64,000 nucleotides of DNA from positions 118,176 to 182,175 of the forward strand of contig CAWDEY010000009.1 in the NCBI GenBank assembly GCA_963801505.1, read 5' to 3'. The notes below the pieces were generated by a model. That model did no database searches, was not told the DNA's origin, and saw only the letters and a list, made by a program, of their open reading frames with translations. The stretch is from JAOUFP01 sp963801505. GTDB taxonomy: Bacteria > Nitrospirota > Thermodesulfovibrionia > Thermodesulfovibrionales > UBA6898. Positions 26,601-34,851 of this stretch are shown here, in pieces. Within the stretch, counting starts at the first letter, position 1. Each line of letters starts with the position of its first letter. Made by a program: the position numbers and the translations under genes.

Positions 26601-29257
26601 CCTGCAGCTTATATCCATCATCTCCCTCGTAATAGGTGATCGGGTCGTCTGATCCGTCAGACCTTATGACGCCGTCCTCATCCGAGTCTCTATAGCATTC
26701 TGCCGGGTCCGTTATGCAATCAGGCACCCCGTTTCCGTTTAAGTCATTAAACCCGCCGTATATCGCAGCGTCCTTCAACAAAGTGGACCCGGTGCCAAAC
26801 AGGAAAACAGGATATAAATATATATTCTGTGTCTTCGGCAGGCAACTATTGGCGCTCCAGGTAGTTGGTTTTGTCGGGCAGTCAGAGCCGTCGGAGTTGG
26901 CGCGCATGTCGTTTGACCTTCCCCAGAACGCCACATCAATCATGTAATCCGTCCCTGACGAGGAATAGGTCGTCCCTATGGAGGTACCTGCAAATCTGGG
27001 GTTGGGAGGGGTCCATGTCGCGGTAGATCCGGCAGGCTTGTGGCCTGAACACGCCTTTATATTGGTTGAGGAGCAGGCAGCGTAGGGAGATGATGTGCTG
27101 GATCCCGGAACGCTCTGGTCCATGGTAGATTCTCCGTCTGTCAGAAACAGGACAAAGGTATTTGTGCAGGGCACATATGTATTCACAGGAGGTTTATAAA
27201 AATAAGGGTCTAGGCCCAGGGCTGTCTGCTCGTCGTAAGACACGCCTGAAAACGACGCCCCCGTTGTATAATCCCCTGTGATACAGGTATCGGCTGTGGC
27301 ACAGGTGTTGCCTGCCAGCGTCGTGCAGATGTTGGCCCCCACCGCACAGGTGCCAAGACTGCAGGTGTTGCCTGTCACCGTCGTACAGGTCTGATTGTAA
27401 CCACAGGTGTTTCCGGTGCCGCAGTTCGAGTTTTTGGTGCAGGTCTTATTATGGTTGTTTGAGCATACCTTTTGACAATCAGTTGCCGTTGTGCAGCTCG
27501 TCGCGGGGAAATTTGAACATGTACCGGTGTTGCAGTTGGCGTCCGAGGTGCAGGGCAACCCGGGAAATTGTGCATTGCCCGCAGCTCGCGTTCGTGGTGC
27601 AGCTGTTCCCGGTATTTGAGCAGGAGTCGCAGTCCGTGTCAGAGGCACAGATGTCCCCGGAAATTGCGCATTGCTTGCAGTTTGCGTCCGAGGTGCACGT
27701 GTTCCCGGTAATTGAACATTGCCCGCCGCAGTCTGCGCTCGTGGTGCAGCTCTGCCCGGATTTTGCGCAGCTTCCGGCGAAATACGGGGATTCCTGCCGG
27801 AAATAGCGATAGATCTCATAAAGCGTCTCTCCCAGGGGCGTATAGTTGGAAGGGTCCATGTCGCTGATTGAAGCGGTTATTGAATTGACCTGCCCGGAGT
27901 CGACAGTGTTGACTACGTGTCCCCCCTGGTCGGCATTATACTCGGTCAATCCAAACCTGACTTCAGATAAGACCGAGGCCGCATCAGCAGCCATTTGATT
28001 CAGTACACCGCTTGCCGGTGTTGCGCCCTGGTCGACAATAACGCTGTATGTCCCTGTCGGGTTGGTGATCGTCACAACCAGATACATCCGCGTAATACGA
28101 TAATAGTCGCTGGACGACGGCGTCGTGCTCGCCTGAACTCCGAAACCGAGCAGGCTGTTGACGTCAGTGCCCAGGAGCTGGCTCCAGTTCCAGGCAAGCC
28201 CTGTAATCGGGTTTTTACTAAAGCCGAAGCTATAATCAACATAGCTTGTCGTAATATTGGCGGCCGAGGTCGCCAGGTAATTTGAATCAACTGAAGCGCC
28301 GTGCATCCTCAGCATGCCCGTTATACTGCGCGCGTTGGTTGTCGATGACCCATACTTTTTCGCGGTCACCATAACGGTAACACTCGAAATTACCCCGGCA
28401 ACAGGCGGTACGACCGCAGCCTTGTTGTATGCAAGCAGGAGAGGGGCAGAATACGTGCATGCCCCTGATGATGTCGTACACAGGTTCTGTACATAAGTGG
28501 TGTCGCTGTCATGCCCGGAGACCGGGTCATCGAGATCAGCGTAGGCGCTTGTGGAAGAAGGATTCACGGTCCACGCGGAAGGCAGACTGAGATCACTGCC
28601 CGGCAGTATATTCGCCGGCGGCGTAGTGGTCATAGACGTCAGGGTAAGGGTCCTGCTGTTGCTGCTGATCGCAAATTTATAGCTGTCCTCCGCAAATGGG
28701 GGCGATATTTCAGAGGTTGTGGGGGTATATGTCTTGTTAAAAGAACTGCCCTGGTTATGCCCATAGAGTATTACAGGGTTGGTGCTGCGATCGGAAAGGT
28801 CGGTAGAACTCCCGTAGGTGCCTGATCTCGCCTTGCCTCCGATCAGGATCTTCTTTGAGATATCGACCCTTTTCATTGTCGCCCAGTTGAGCAGGTCGCC
28901 GATTATGATGGGATTGGTTGCATCTCCGGTGGATATATCATCAGTAGTCGGCACCCACCTGTTAGGAGTAACGCTCGTTGTCCACTTATATTTTGTTGTT
29001 GGTTCAAAATATCCGTAGTAATGTCCGGTGCTGAACTGAGCAGGGTCATAGGAGCCCAAAAATGCGGCCCCTTCCATACTCCCTGAATTGTCCAGGACTA
29101 TCATGACGTTCGGTTGTGTGCGGGCCACAAGGAAAGGAGGCTGTATGCAATAGGTGGCCATCGCCGGCGGGTTCGCCGAGGCCTGTGATAACAGCATCAG
29201 GACAGTGCAAAGAAAAACACCTGTTAGGACAACAAGAAAATTGTTTCTGAGCTTCAC
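23674..29257 (-). pseudogene. pilY1: PilY1-type pilus tip adhesin, one frameshift
   Basis: From a GTG at 29257 (GGGAGG upstream) a signal peptide is followed by a von Willebrand A-like domain with MIDAS residues DNSGS at 56-60. A Cys-rich tandem region (units like CTSDANCKQCAISGDIC) comes next. Beyond it lie EF-hand-like Asp loops (DLNGNGVPDC, DSDEDGVIRSDGSDD) and the C-terminal PilC beta-propeller (VFVGSNDGMLHAF, YYALDITDPEAPQFLWEF). The frame shifts once at CCCGGG, 27559-27564, within the Cys repeats; one base fewer restores the unit. The joined protein would be about 1,860 aa. Surface-exposed, calcium-dependent adhesion and retraction control is the family role. It could be a pseudogene, phase variation or a sequencing indel. 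Confidence 0.8.
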
Positions 29258-29271
29258 AATAACACCTCCCT

Positions 29272-29628
29272 CTATCTCGGCACTTCTTTTATTAAGACAA
29301 TCATAAAACCATTTTTCGTATATTCGTATTCGAAATAAACATATATCGGGGGTTGGAGTTTATTCAGCGATATGCGCTGCCCGTTAAACCGCTGAACACG
29401 CACCGCTGGATACACCAGATAAGTGTCAGACTGGCTCTTGACGTCTTCAACCTTGCCCTTGACTTTGACCTGGCCCTTGTCCGCCCTGATAACGACTCTT
29501 CCGTCGTTTTCAATAGCTGTCAGTGTGCCATACCCGCTACTCCTGCCCGCGGCAAACCCAACGCCTGAGACAACAAGCAAAATAGCGCATCCGATCAGCA
29601 GCATCTTCAAAATATCCCTTTTATTCAT
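29272..29628 (-). CDS. Secreted 118-aa protein of the pilus locus
   Basis: ATG 29628 follows GGAGGCTGAT. A signal peptide (ILKMLLIGCAILLVVSGVGFA) precedes a small beta-rich domain (YGTLTAIENDGRVVIRADKG...YFEYEYTKNGFMIVLI). No family is recognised. It immediately precedes pilY1 (15-base gap), so it likely serves the same surface structure. Its first 14 codons resemble, at DNA level, a leader in front of the second fimT (31340), which indicates a duplication. Confidence 0.7.
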   Translation of the reverse strand: MNKRDILKMLLIGCAILLVVSGVGFAAGRSSGYGTLTAIENDGRVVIRADKGQVKVKGKVEDVKSQSDTYLVYPAVRVQRFNGQRISLNKLQPPIYVYFEYEYTKNGFMIVLIKEVPR

Positions 29629-29689
29629 ATCAGCCTCCATGTGTTATCACGAGAAGAACCAACTGCTTCTATTAAGTCTATTAACAATA

Positions 29690-29708
29690 AAGCAAGCCAC
29701 ATGCCAAA
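29690..29708 (-). promoter_or_regulatory. Sigma-54-type promoter for the pilY1 cluster
   Basis: On the minus strand TTTGGCATGTGGCTTGCTTT has GG and GC exactly 10 bases apart, matching the -24/-12 pattern TGGCAY-N-TTGC. It lies 63 bases before ATG 29628. Confidence 0.75.
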
Positions 29709-29809
29709 CAGGAGACACGTCTACGGCTTGTTATTAAAGGATATATTCTGTTGATCTTCGAAGATTTGTGTAATCAGATTCCTAATTATGTAATCAGTTA
29801 CACAGCACC

Positions 29810-30430
29810 CTACTGCCTGTCCTTGCTGCCTTCCACGATCTTCTGCTCCTCTTCGTTGAGCTTTCTTACATCCTCATTGAAGGTGTTGATCCGTGTCTCA
29901 AGCTCGGAAACACGATTTTTTATTGCATCGTATTGCTGCTGGGTCCTGATCATACCGGTTTTTTTTACATCTTCGTGGAGCTGCTGTCTTTCATCGATCA
30001 AACGTTGGCGTTCTGCCTGGTATTCTATTTTCTTCTGGTTTATCTGGGCGAGCCTTTCTGCTTCTTCCGGCTTCAGTCCCTTAACCAGGTCTCCATCGGG
30101 CTTTTTTTCGGGGGCCTTCAAGTCTGCCTCAGGTTTCACAGACTCTTTCTGACCGGATGCAGCCTCCTGTCCTGTCTTCTCTTCAGGGACTTGTTGGGTA
30201 GCGGAGCGCTCTATGGTTATGCCCTTGACGTCCAGAATATCCTGCTGTTCGATCTCAAACTCTCCGCCTATCTTCTCACAGATGAGCTTGCCGTTTGAGT
30301 CTCTGCAACTGTCGGCGATAATGTCCCTGCCGTTTTTCAGGTATATTTTGACTTCGGACATCGCTGCTCGCGGAAAAACAAACAACCATGTAAAAAGAAT
30401 AAGCGTAGCGATTAGTATTGACTGTTTCAT
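29810..30430 (-). CDS. Periplasmic coiled-coil protein
   Basis: This 206-aa protein has a signal peptide (ILIATLILFTWLFVFPRAAMS), then a short domain (VKIYLKNGRDIIADSCRD...CEKIGGEFEIEQQDI) with two Cys likely disulfide-bonded. A Pro/Lys/Glu linker and a C-terminal coiled coil from about residue 125 (EAERLAQINQKKIEYQAERQ) follow. No family name is offered. It sits in the pilus locus between the two fimT-containing segments and has its own gap on each side. Confidence 0.75.
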   Translation of the reverse strand: MKQSILIATLILFTWLFVFPRAAMSEVKIYLKNGRDIIADSCRDSNGKLICEKIGGEFEIEQQDILDVKGITIERSATQQVPEEKTGQEAASGQKESVKPEADLKAPEKKPDGDLVKGLKPEEAERLAQINQKKIEYQAERQRLIDERQQLHEDVKKTGMIRTQQQYDAIKNRVSELETRINTFNEDVRKLNEEEQKIVEGSKDRQ

Positions 30431-30517
30431 TTCCGGACTCCTTTCGCTTAACGTTTTAAAACAGATTCGATTATTGTCCTGACATTCCTAATTTTACTAA
30501 GTTGCGGGTAATAAATC

Positions 30518-30551
30518 AAAAAAAACGACGGGCCCGAGACCGAGACCGTCA
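30518..30551 (-). terminator. Intrinsic terminator after the second fimT
   Basis: On the minus strand the stem GACGG...CCGTC, with internal GGTCTCGG repeats, is followed by G and eight T. It lies about 120 bases after the fimT stop. Confidence 0.75.
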
Positions 30552-30671
30552 AACATCAGGAAATTTGAAAGTCAGTGCCATTCACAAACAAGTTGAAATG
30601 CCCGGCATGCAATTCTTTGAGCGCGTAAGTCTCGACCTTCTACAAAGTAAAGTTCATTCCTTTTTAGCCTG

Positions 30672-31241
30672 TTATTTCCTGTCACAATTCTCGGCCTTAC
30701 ATGTGCCTCCATTGCCTGGCTGCCTTGTCAGCTTCCCTACACTTATCCTTGTCTGACATATTACAATGCAGTCATAATCAGGGTCATTATCAGTAAAAAA
30801 ACATATCGTTCCGCCAGCGGCCTGCCCTCGTGGCTGAACAATCCCTCTTTTGTCAAAATTAATTATTCTTCCGGCAAAATTGTTTGTCATAGGATATTCA
30901 ACTGTTTTTGGGAATGACGGAAGGAAGGTGTGTCCGCCCGTATCAATTATCCCGTTTGCGTCGGCATCCCCTTCGCTATCGCCATTTGTGTCCTCTGCTA
31001 TCCTGTATGTTCCATAACCGGCAGGCGGGGCCGGAAAATTAAAATCGACAAAATGATCACTGCTTCTTGTCATTGCCATACACCTTGCATCCAGCAGGTC
31101 AACATAGAGTTCTTTGGTCGCCTTTTCGACTTTGTACTTGCCCATCCAGTCAGCATAGGAAAAACCAAGGGCCGCTGCAATGGTGCCGATAATTGAGATA
31201 ACAATTATAAGCTCTACCATTGTTACGCCCCTGTTGTTCAT
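30672..31241 (-). CDS. Second FimT/GspH-type pseudopilin
   Basis: This protein of about 189 aa begins MNNRG|VTMVELIIVISIIGTIAAAL. The start 31241 has GAGGAAGAA in front and gives the normal short class III leader. The C-terminal domain again holds paired Cys (DYDCIVICQ, GGTCKAENC). An in-frame ATG at 31340 with its own GGAGGGG would add a 33-residue hydrophobic leader. That leader is homologous to the start of the 29272-29628 protein and is probably a duplication remnant or a separately translated peptide. It is intact, unlike pilV and pilW. Confidence 0.82.
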   Translation of the reverse strand: MNNRGVTMVELIIVISIIGTIAAALGFSYADWMGKYKVEKATKELYVDLLDARCMAMTRSSDHFVDFNFPAPPAGYGTYRIAEDTNGDSEGDADANGIIDTGGHTFLPSFPKTVEYPMTNNFAGRIINFDKRGIVQPRGQAAGGTICFFTDNDPDYDCIVICQTRISVGKLTRQPGNGGTCKAENCDRK

Positions 31242-31498
31242 TTCTTCCTCAGGTGCACTTGCCTCTCGGTGGGCACTACCATAGACAAACACCCGTAAAC
31301 ATCCGACCATCAGCATCCTGAAAAGATCTTTTTTATGCATGTCCCCTCCGTTTATCCACAAAAAACAATCAACTATTTCAGTTCTTTCGCAAAAAAATGA
31401 AATCACTATCAATAAAAGAAAGTATCTGGATTCCCGCTCAAAAAACTGCGGAAATGACGGTCATACGATGTAATGTTTTCATCCCTTATTTTCATCTT

Positions 31499-31517
31499 TT
31501 GCAATGCGTATGCCAAA
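31499..31517 (-). promoter_or_regulatory. Sigma-54-type promoter of the pilus locus
   Basis: Minus-strand TTTGGCATACGCATTGCAAA has GG and GC 10 bases apart. It lies upstream of the 31340 leader ATG and is similar in sequence to the one at 29690-29708. Confidence 0.75.
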
Positions 31518-31699
31518 CAACCGGAACGCGACTGGAATTAGGCTGGATGTAGTATTCAAGCTGGTTTTCTTCCAAAGGCGGATAGATTCCGCTTATAGTA
31601 CGACAGTGTGTTTCTATGAAAGCAGGAGGAAAAAGCCTCGGAGCAATAGATAAAATTTACCTAATACCATGTAAACTTTACCTAACCAAAAAAATGCAT

Positions 31700-31905
31700 T
31701 TAAATAAAACCACAGAGTTCACAGGGATTTTTAACTTTAAAAGATTTTTAATTTCGAACACTTCTCTGTGTTCACGTGTTATCTTTTTGGAAATAATTAA
31801 GTTTAATCTTACATAAAAGAGTTCACAGAGGAAATTATAAAAACTGATAGTTTCTCTTTTACTATCGATATGTTTCTCTGTGTGCTCTGTGGTTAATTGC
31901 ATTAT
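31700..31905. repeat. CCACAGAG-type inverted-arm repeat
   Basis: AAACCACAGAGTTCACAGGG at the left is answered by CTCTGTGTGCTCTGTGGTTA at the right, with further arms near 31760 and 31820. The right end continues TTAATTGCATTATTCGGG, shared with the copy at 44088. Together with the σ54 region this covers a gene-free kilobase. Confidence 0.7.
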
Positions 31906-31947
31906 TCGGGCTAGTTAGAGTCTGTCCATAAACTCTCTTTGCCTGTT

Positions 31948-32013
31948 CGTCATTCCCGCAGTCCTTAGCCGGAAGTAGGCCCCTTAAGCAGCGGGAATCC
32001 AGTGTTTTGAAAT
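31948..32013. repeat. GTCATTCCCG-type palindromic repeat
   Basis: CGTCATTCCCGCAGTCCTTA and CAGCGGGAATCCAGTG form the arms. A partial copy (GGATTCCCGCTC...GGAAATGACGG) lies at 31425-31460. Confidence 0.65.
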
Positions 32014-32094
32014 TGTACTGGTTCCCCTTCTTCAAGATGACAGCGTCTGTAACCCAGGGTCAGCCCGAGTCGGGTATCCGCGAGGAGTCGTTCC

Positions 32095-32298
32095 TCACCA
32101 CGGGAAAGGTTTCAAGCAGGGGATAGGAAAACGAAGGTCTCTTGTAATAATAATCCTTCCTTCCTCTGCTGCTTTCGTCCACAGAATTTTATCAGAAGAC
32201 CCTATGAATGCTGAACCAGCCACATCGAGAACATTATGCTTTTGAGACTTGGGATATTCCGAGATCGAAAAAGGAAGGTTTTCATCAATGAGAAACAG
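32095..32298 (-). pseudogene. Remnant of a DUF5615 (PIN-like) protein
   Basis: The minus strand reads LFLIDENLPFSISEYPKS, then KHNVLDVAGSAFIGSSDKI and AAEEGRIIITRDLRF before a TGA. This matches the pattern of DUF5615 PIN-like proteins (LIDENLP, GxSD, EGRIIITxD). There is no start codon: a TAG lies directly upstream, and the catalytic C-terminal half is missing. It is a truncated relic of a toxin-antitoxin-type module, with no antitoxin left. Confidence 0.6.
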
Positions 32299-32338
32299 CT
32301 ATGAGATGTTCCTCTGAGAGGGTTTCTGCGGCAACTGC

Positions 32339-32869
32339 TTACGGTTGCAGCAGCTTTTCTATTTTCCCCTTTGTCTCAGGCTCTGTCCAGTCGTATTCGC
32401 CATAGAATTTTTCAACCAGCAGGCCGTTTTTGTCTATGAGGAAGGTCGTAGGCATTGAAAAGACCCTGTACTGCTTTGAAGCGCTGCGGTCCGCGTCAAA
32501 GAGGATGGGAAAGTCTACTCTGTGCGCTTCGAGGAAGTCTTTGATGTCATCGCTTGATCTGTCTGTGGAAACACCGAAGACTTCCAGCCCACGGGGTTTC
32601 AGCGCATGGTATAGCCTGTTTAAGGCCGGCATCTCAGCCCTGCAGGGAGGGCACCAGGTTGCAAAGAAGTTCAGGAGCACGACCTTCCCCCTGAGGGCTG
32701 AAAGGGACACTGTTTTGCCGTTGAGGTCTTTCAGCGTAAAATCAGGCGCCTTGGATTTTACTATTTTGTCGGAATTCAGGGGTGATATTCCGTCTGCGTT
32801 GTTTCCCTGCAGACTCGGCCCCATACCAATAAGCAAAAACATACAGATGATGAAGATTATTTTTTTCAT
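32339..32869 (-). CDS. TlpA/ResA-type thiol-disulfide oxidoreductase
   Basis: This protein of about 176 aa has a signal peptide or anchor (IIFIICMFLLIGMG). The thioredoxin fold follows: FTLKDLNGKTVSLSALRGKV, active site ATWCPPCRAEMP (CxxC near residue 73), and cis-Pro loop SMPTTFLIDKNG. Such proteins keep cytochrome c haem-binding Cys reduced in the periplasm, consistent with ResB/CcsA in this window. ATG 32869, six bases after AAGGGTG, is preferred over GTG 32878. It lies downstream of the HD and rhodanese genes on the same strand. Confidence 0.9.
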   Translation of the reverse strand: MKKIIFIICMFLLIGMGPSLQGNNADGISPLNSDKIVKSKAPDFTLKDLNGKTVSLSALRGKVVLLNFFATWCPPCRAEMPALNRLYHALKPRGLEVFGVSTDRSSDDIKDFLEAHRVDFPILFDADRSASKQYRVFSMPTTFLIDKNGLLVEKFYGEYDWTEPETKGKIEKLLQP

Positions 32870-32976
32870 GTCGTTCACCCTTAATGTTAGCAGTATTTTA
32901 CTTTTTTGTTTCTAAATTATCAATCTGCGCAAAGGCCGTGAATAGTAAATGGTGGAAAAGCCTTTCCGCCAGGACT

Positions 32977-33771
32977 TCAGGTTATGTTCACCCCTGTTTT
33001 TTCATCCACGTACTTATTTATTACTGAGATCGCCCCTGCGATTTCCTCTGACTGAGGCAAAACAGATGCGAGCTTTCGGATGTAGGCCCTTTCTGCCAGT
33101 AGTCTGTAGGAGTGTCTGAAGTTGAGGTCGTATACCCAGGAAAGCTGCATCAGCTTGAAATCATTCAGGGTTTTCAGGCCCGAAAAGGGGGCCGGCTTCT
33201 TTTCGTAGAGGCAGGTCAGGACAGTCTTTGAATAAGCAGGCTGGTCAGGCAAACCCAGACTAACAGCTGTGGGCTGTTCCTCTTGAGGACTTTCGTAATA
33301 TTCCAGAAAGACCCGCCAGATGTCCAGTTTATCAGCATCCCGTATCAGTTTTAAAAAGAGGACATTTTGCCGGTCCTCAAAAGAAGGGACCTCATAGGCA
33401 TTATGGAATCTTACAGTATCCATGATCAATTGCTGCTCATGCAACGGTAGAGATCTCAGGATGTTTTCCTTGTCGAGGACCTCTGCCCCGAGCCTGCCGT
33501 GGTTTACCGAGATACTGTCGCGGAAGGTCTTGTAACGGGAGTACTGCAAAAACCTGCCTATATCATGGAAGAGGGCCACTGTTTCAGCAAGCCTGAGGTC
33601 ATTATCGCCAAGCTGCTCGTCTTTGGCGATAATGACAATATTTTCACAGACAAAGTATGTGTGTCTGACCTTCAGGTCTATATTCCTGAAGTCTCCGGCA
33701 TTATCAGTATAGAAGGTGCGGGTGTATTCCGCGAACCACTTTTTAAAGGTGTCCAGGTCGCTGATCTGCAT
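32977..33771 (-). CDS. HD-domain hydrolase
   Basis: This 264-aa protein has HD metal ligands in RHTYFVCENI, ALFHDIGRFLQY (about residues 68-79) and VNHGRLGAEVL, then IRDADKLDIWR. It resembles predicted metal-dependent phosphohydrolases. Its ATG is three bases after the TGA that would end the readthrough rhodanese, so the two are translationally coupled. Substrate unknown. Confidence 0.85.
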   Translation of the reverse strand: MQISDLDTFKKWFAEYTRTFYTDNAGDFRNIDLKVRHTYFVCENIVIIAKDEQLGDNDLRLAETVALFHDIGRFLQYSRYKTFRDSISVNHGRLGAEVLDKENILRSLPLHEQQLIMDTVRFHNAYEVPSFEDRQNVLFLKLIRDADKLDIWRVFLEYYESPQEEQPTAVSLGLPDQPAYSKTVLTCLYEKKPAPFSGLKTLNDFKLMQLSWVYDLNFRHSYRLLAERAYIRKLASVLPQSEEIAGAISVINKYVDEKTGVNIT

Positions 33772-33774
33772 ACG

Positions 33775-34200
33775 TCAGGGTTTTGAGGGCCCTTTAGGTT
33801 CTGTTGGATAGCCGGATTTCAACCACTGACTCCAGCCGCCTTTGAGTGCATATACCTTTGAAAACCCTTTTTTGATAAGTATTTGTGCCATCCAGGCACT
33901 GGTATGTTCGTTAGGTCAATCGCAATAAAGAACGATTGTCTTGTCTTTGGGGTATTTTTGCGCCCAGGTCTCTACATCCAGAAAATCTTCCCATTTGGCC
34001 CCCCTGATTTTCAGCGAGCTTGAATTCCAGTCACGCTCCCGTCTCACATCTATAATGATGAGGTCAGGATTGCTCAGCATTGCCCTGAGTTCTTCCTGGC
34101 TGATTTTTGGGACATCAGATGCAGATGCAGCAGCAGGCAATCCCCCTATAAGGGCAATCAGAAGCAACAGGTGAAAGGCTTTATTATATATATGTGTCAT
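33775..34200 (-). CDS. Periplasmic rhodanese, probable selenoprotein (TGA = Sec95)
   Basis: Single-domain rhodanese of 141 residues if TGA 33918-33916 is read as selenocysteine. A signal peptide (HLLLLIALIGGLPAAASA) is followed by ISQEELRAMLSNPDLIIIDV and RRERDW. The active loop LYCDUPNEHTSAWMA has catalytic Cys93, and Sec95 sits where relatives have Cys (YCxCPNE). The C-terminal half, KKGFSKVYALKGGWSQWL, continues without damage to the stop at 33775. A 5-bp hairpin (33885-33899) sits 21 bases after the TGA. ATG 34200 is chosen for the signal peptide. Conventional gene calling would stop at 33916. Sulfur transfer in the periplasm is the family role. selA/selB/selC/selD are not in the window. 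Confidence 0.78.
33885..33899 (-). promoter_or_regulatory. Candidate bacterial SECIS hairpin
   Basis: Minus-strand GTGCC-TGGAT-GGCAC is a 5-bp stem with a 5-base loop whose second base is G. The loop starts 22 bases after the in-frame TGA. This fits published bacterial SECIS rules (4-16 bp stem, G in first two loop bases, 16-37 bases from UGA). Confidence 0.6.
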
Positions 34201-34299
34201 TTGTCGGCCTTTAAAAACTATAGTTTCACTTATTATAAACCATTTATATGCATATTTCAAAGCAGAAGCATATCACGGCTAATGGTATAATGACGTATC

Positions 34300-34698
34300 A
34301 TGAAAAACAGCAGCCCCCATATAGTGCCGAAGTACATTGTCTACAGCTTTTTCATGCTAGGACTTGTCTCAGCCCTGGCCTTCAGGGCCATCATAATTTT
34401 GCAGCACCTGGGACCTTCCTGGGTGAGGCCTGTATGGTATATAGGCACAGCGGGATATGTCCTTTTTTTTCTTTACCGTTACCATATCACAAGGAAGAGG
34501 AAAAAGGCGGTGGAAGATTTTCAGCTCATAGAAAAGATCAGGGCCAATGCCTGCCTTCAGGATGAAGACCGCGAGGTGCTGCTGTATCTCCTGTCGTCGA
34601 TAAGGGTTTCCCTTGAGGACATCAATTATGTCATTATCTTCGTGCTCTCCTTAATAGCGGTCGCGGCAGACCTTGTTCTCAGCGCGATGAAGCATTAA
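34300..34698 (+). CDS. Small integral membrane protein
   Basis: This 132-aa protein has three predicted membrane spans (YIVYSFFMLGLVSALAFRAI, VWYIGTAGYVLFFLY, VIIFVLSLIAVAADLVL) and a charged cytosolic segment between the second and third (RKRKKAVEDFQLIEK). No known family is recognised. It is transcribed alone, divergent from the rhodanese operon, and is followed by a palindromic repeat. Confidence 0.75.
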   Translation: MKNSSPHIVPKYIVYSFFMLGLVSALAFRAIIILQHLGPSWVRPVWYIGTAGYVLFFLYRYHITRKRKKAVEDFQLIEKIRANACLQDEDREVLLYLLSSIRVSLEDINYVIIFVLSLIAVAADLVLSAMKH

Positions 34699-34700
34699 CA

Positions 34701-34834
34701 GTCTTGTGGTAATGAGATCATTGATTTGTAAAATCCCTCCTTACCTCCCTTTTCCAAAGGGAGGAATTAAGCCCCTCTTTGGCAAAGAGGGGTGAGGTGA
34801 GATTTTCTGGATATCTATATATGAGACCTTTAAT
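34701..34834. repeat. Double-hairpin palindromic repeat, copy 2
   Basis: CTCCCTTTTCCAAAGGGAG and CCCCTCTTTGGCAAAGAGGGG form the two hairpins. It shares flanks CATTGATTTGTAAAATCCCT and GATTTTCTG...GAGACCTTTAA with copy 3 (59680-59800), so the full unit is at least 120 bases. Confidence 0.85.
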
Positions 34835-34851
34835 AACAGCCTTAAGCACCT

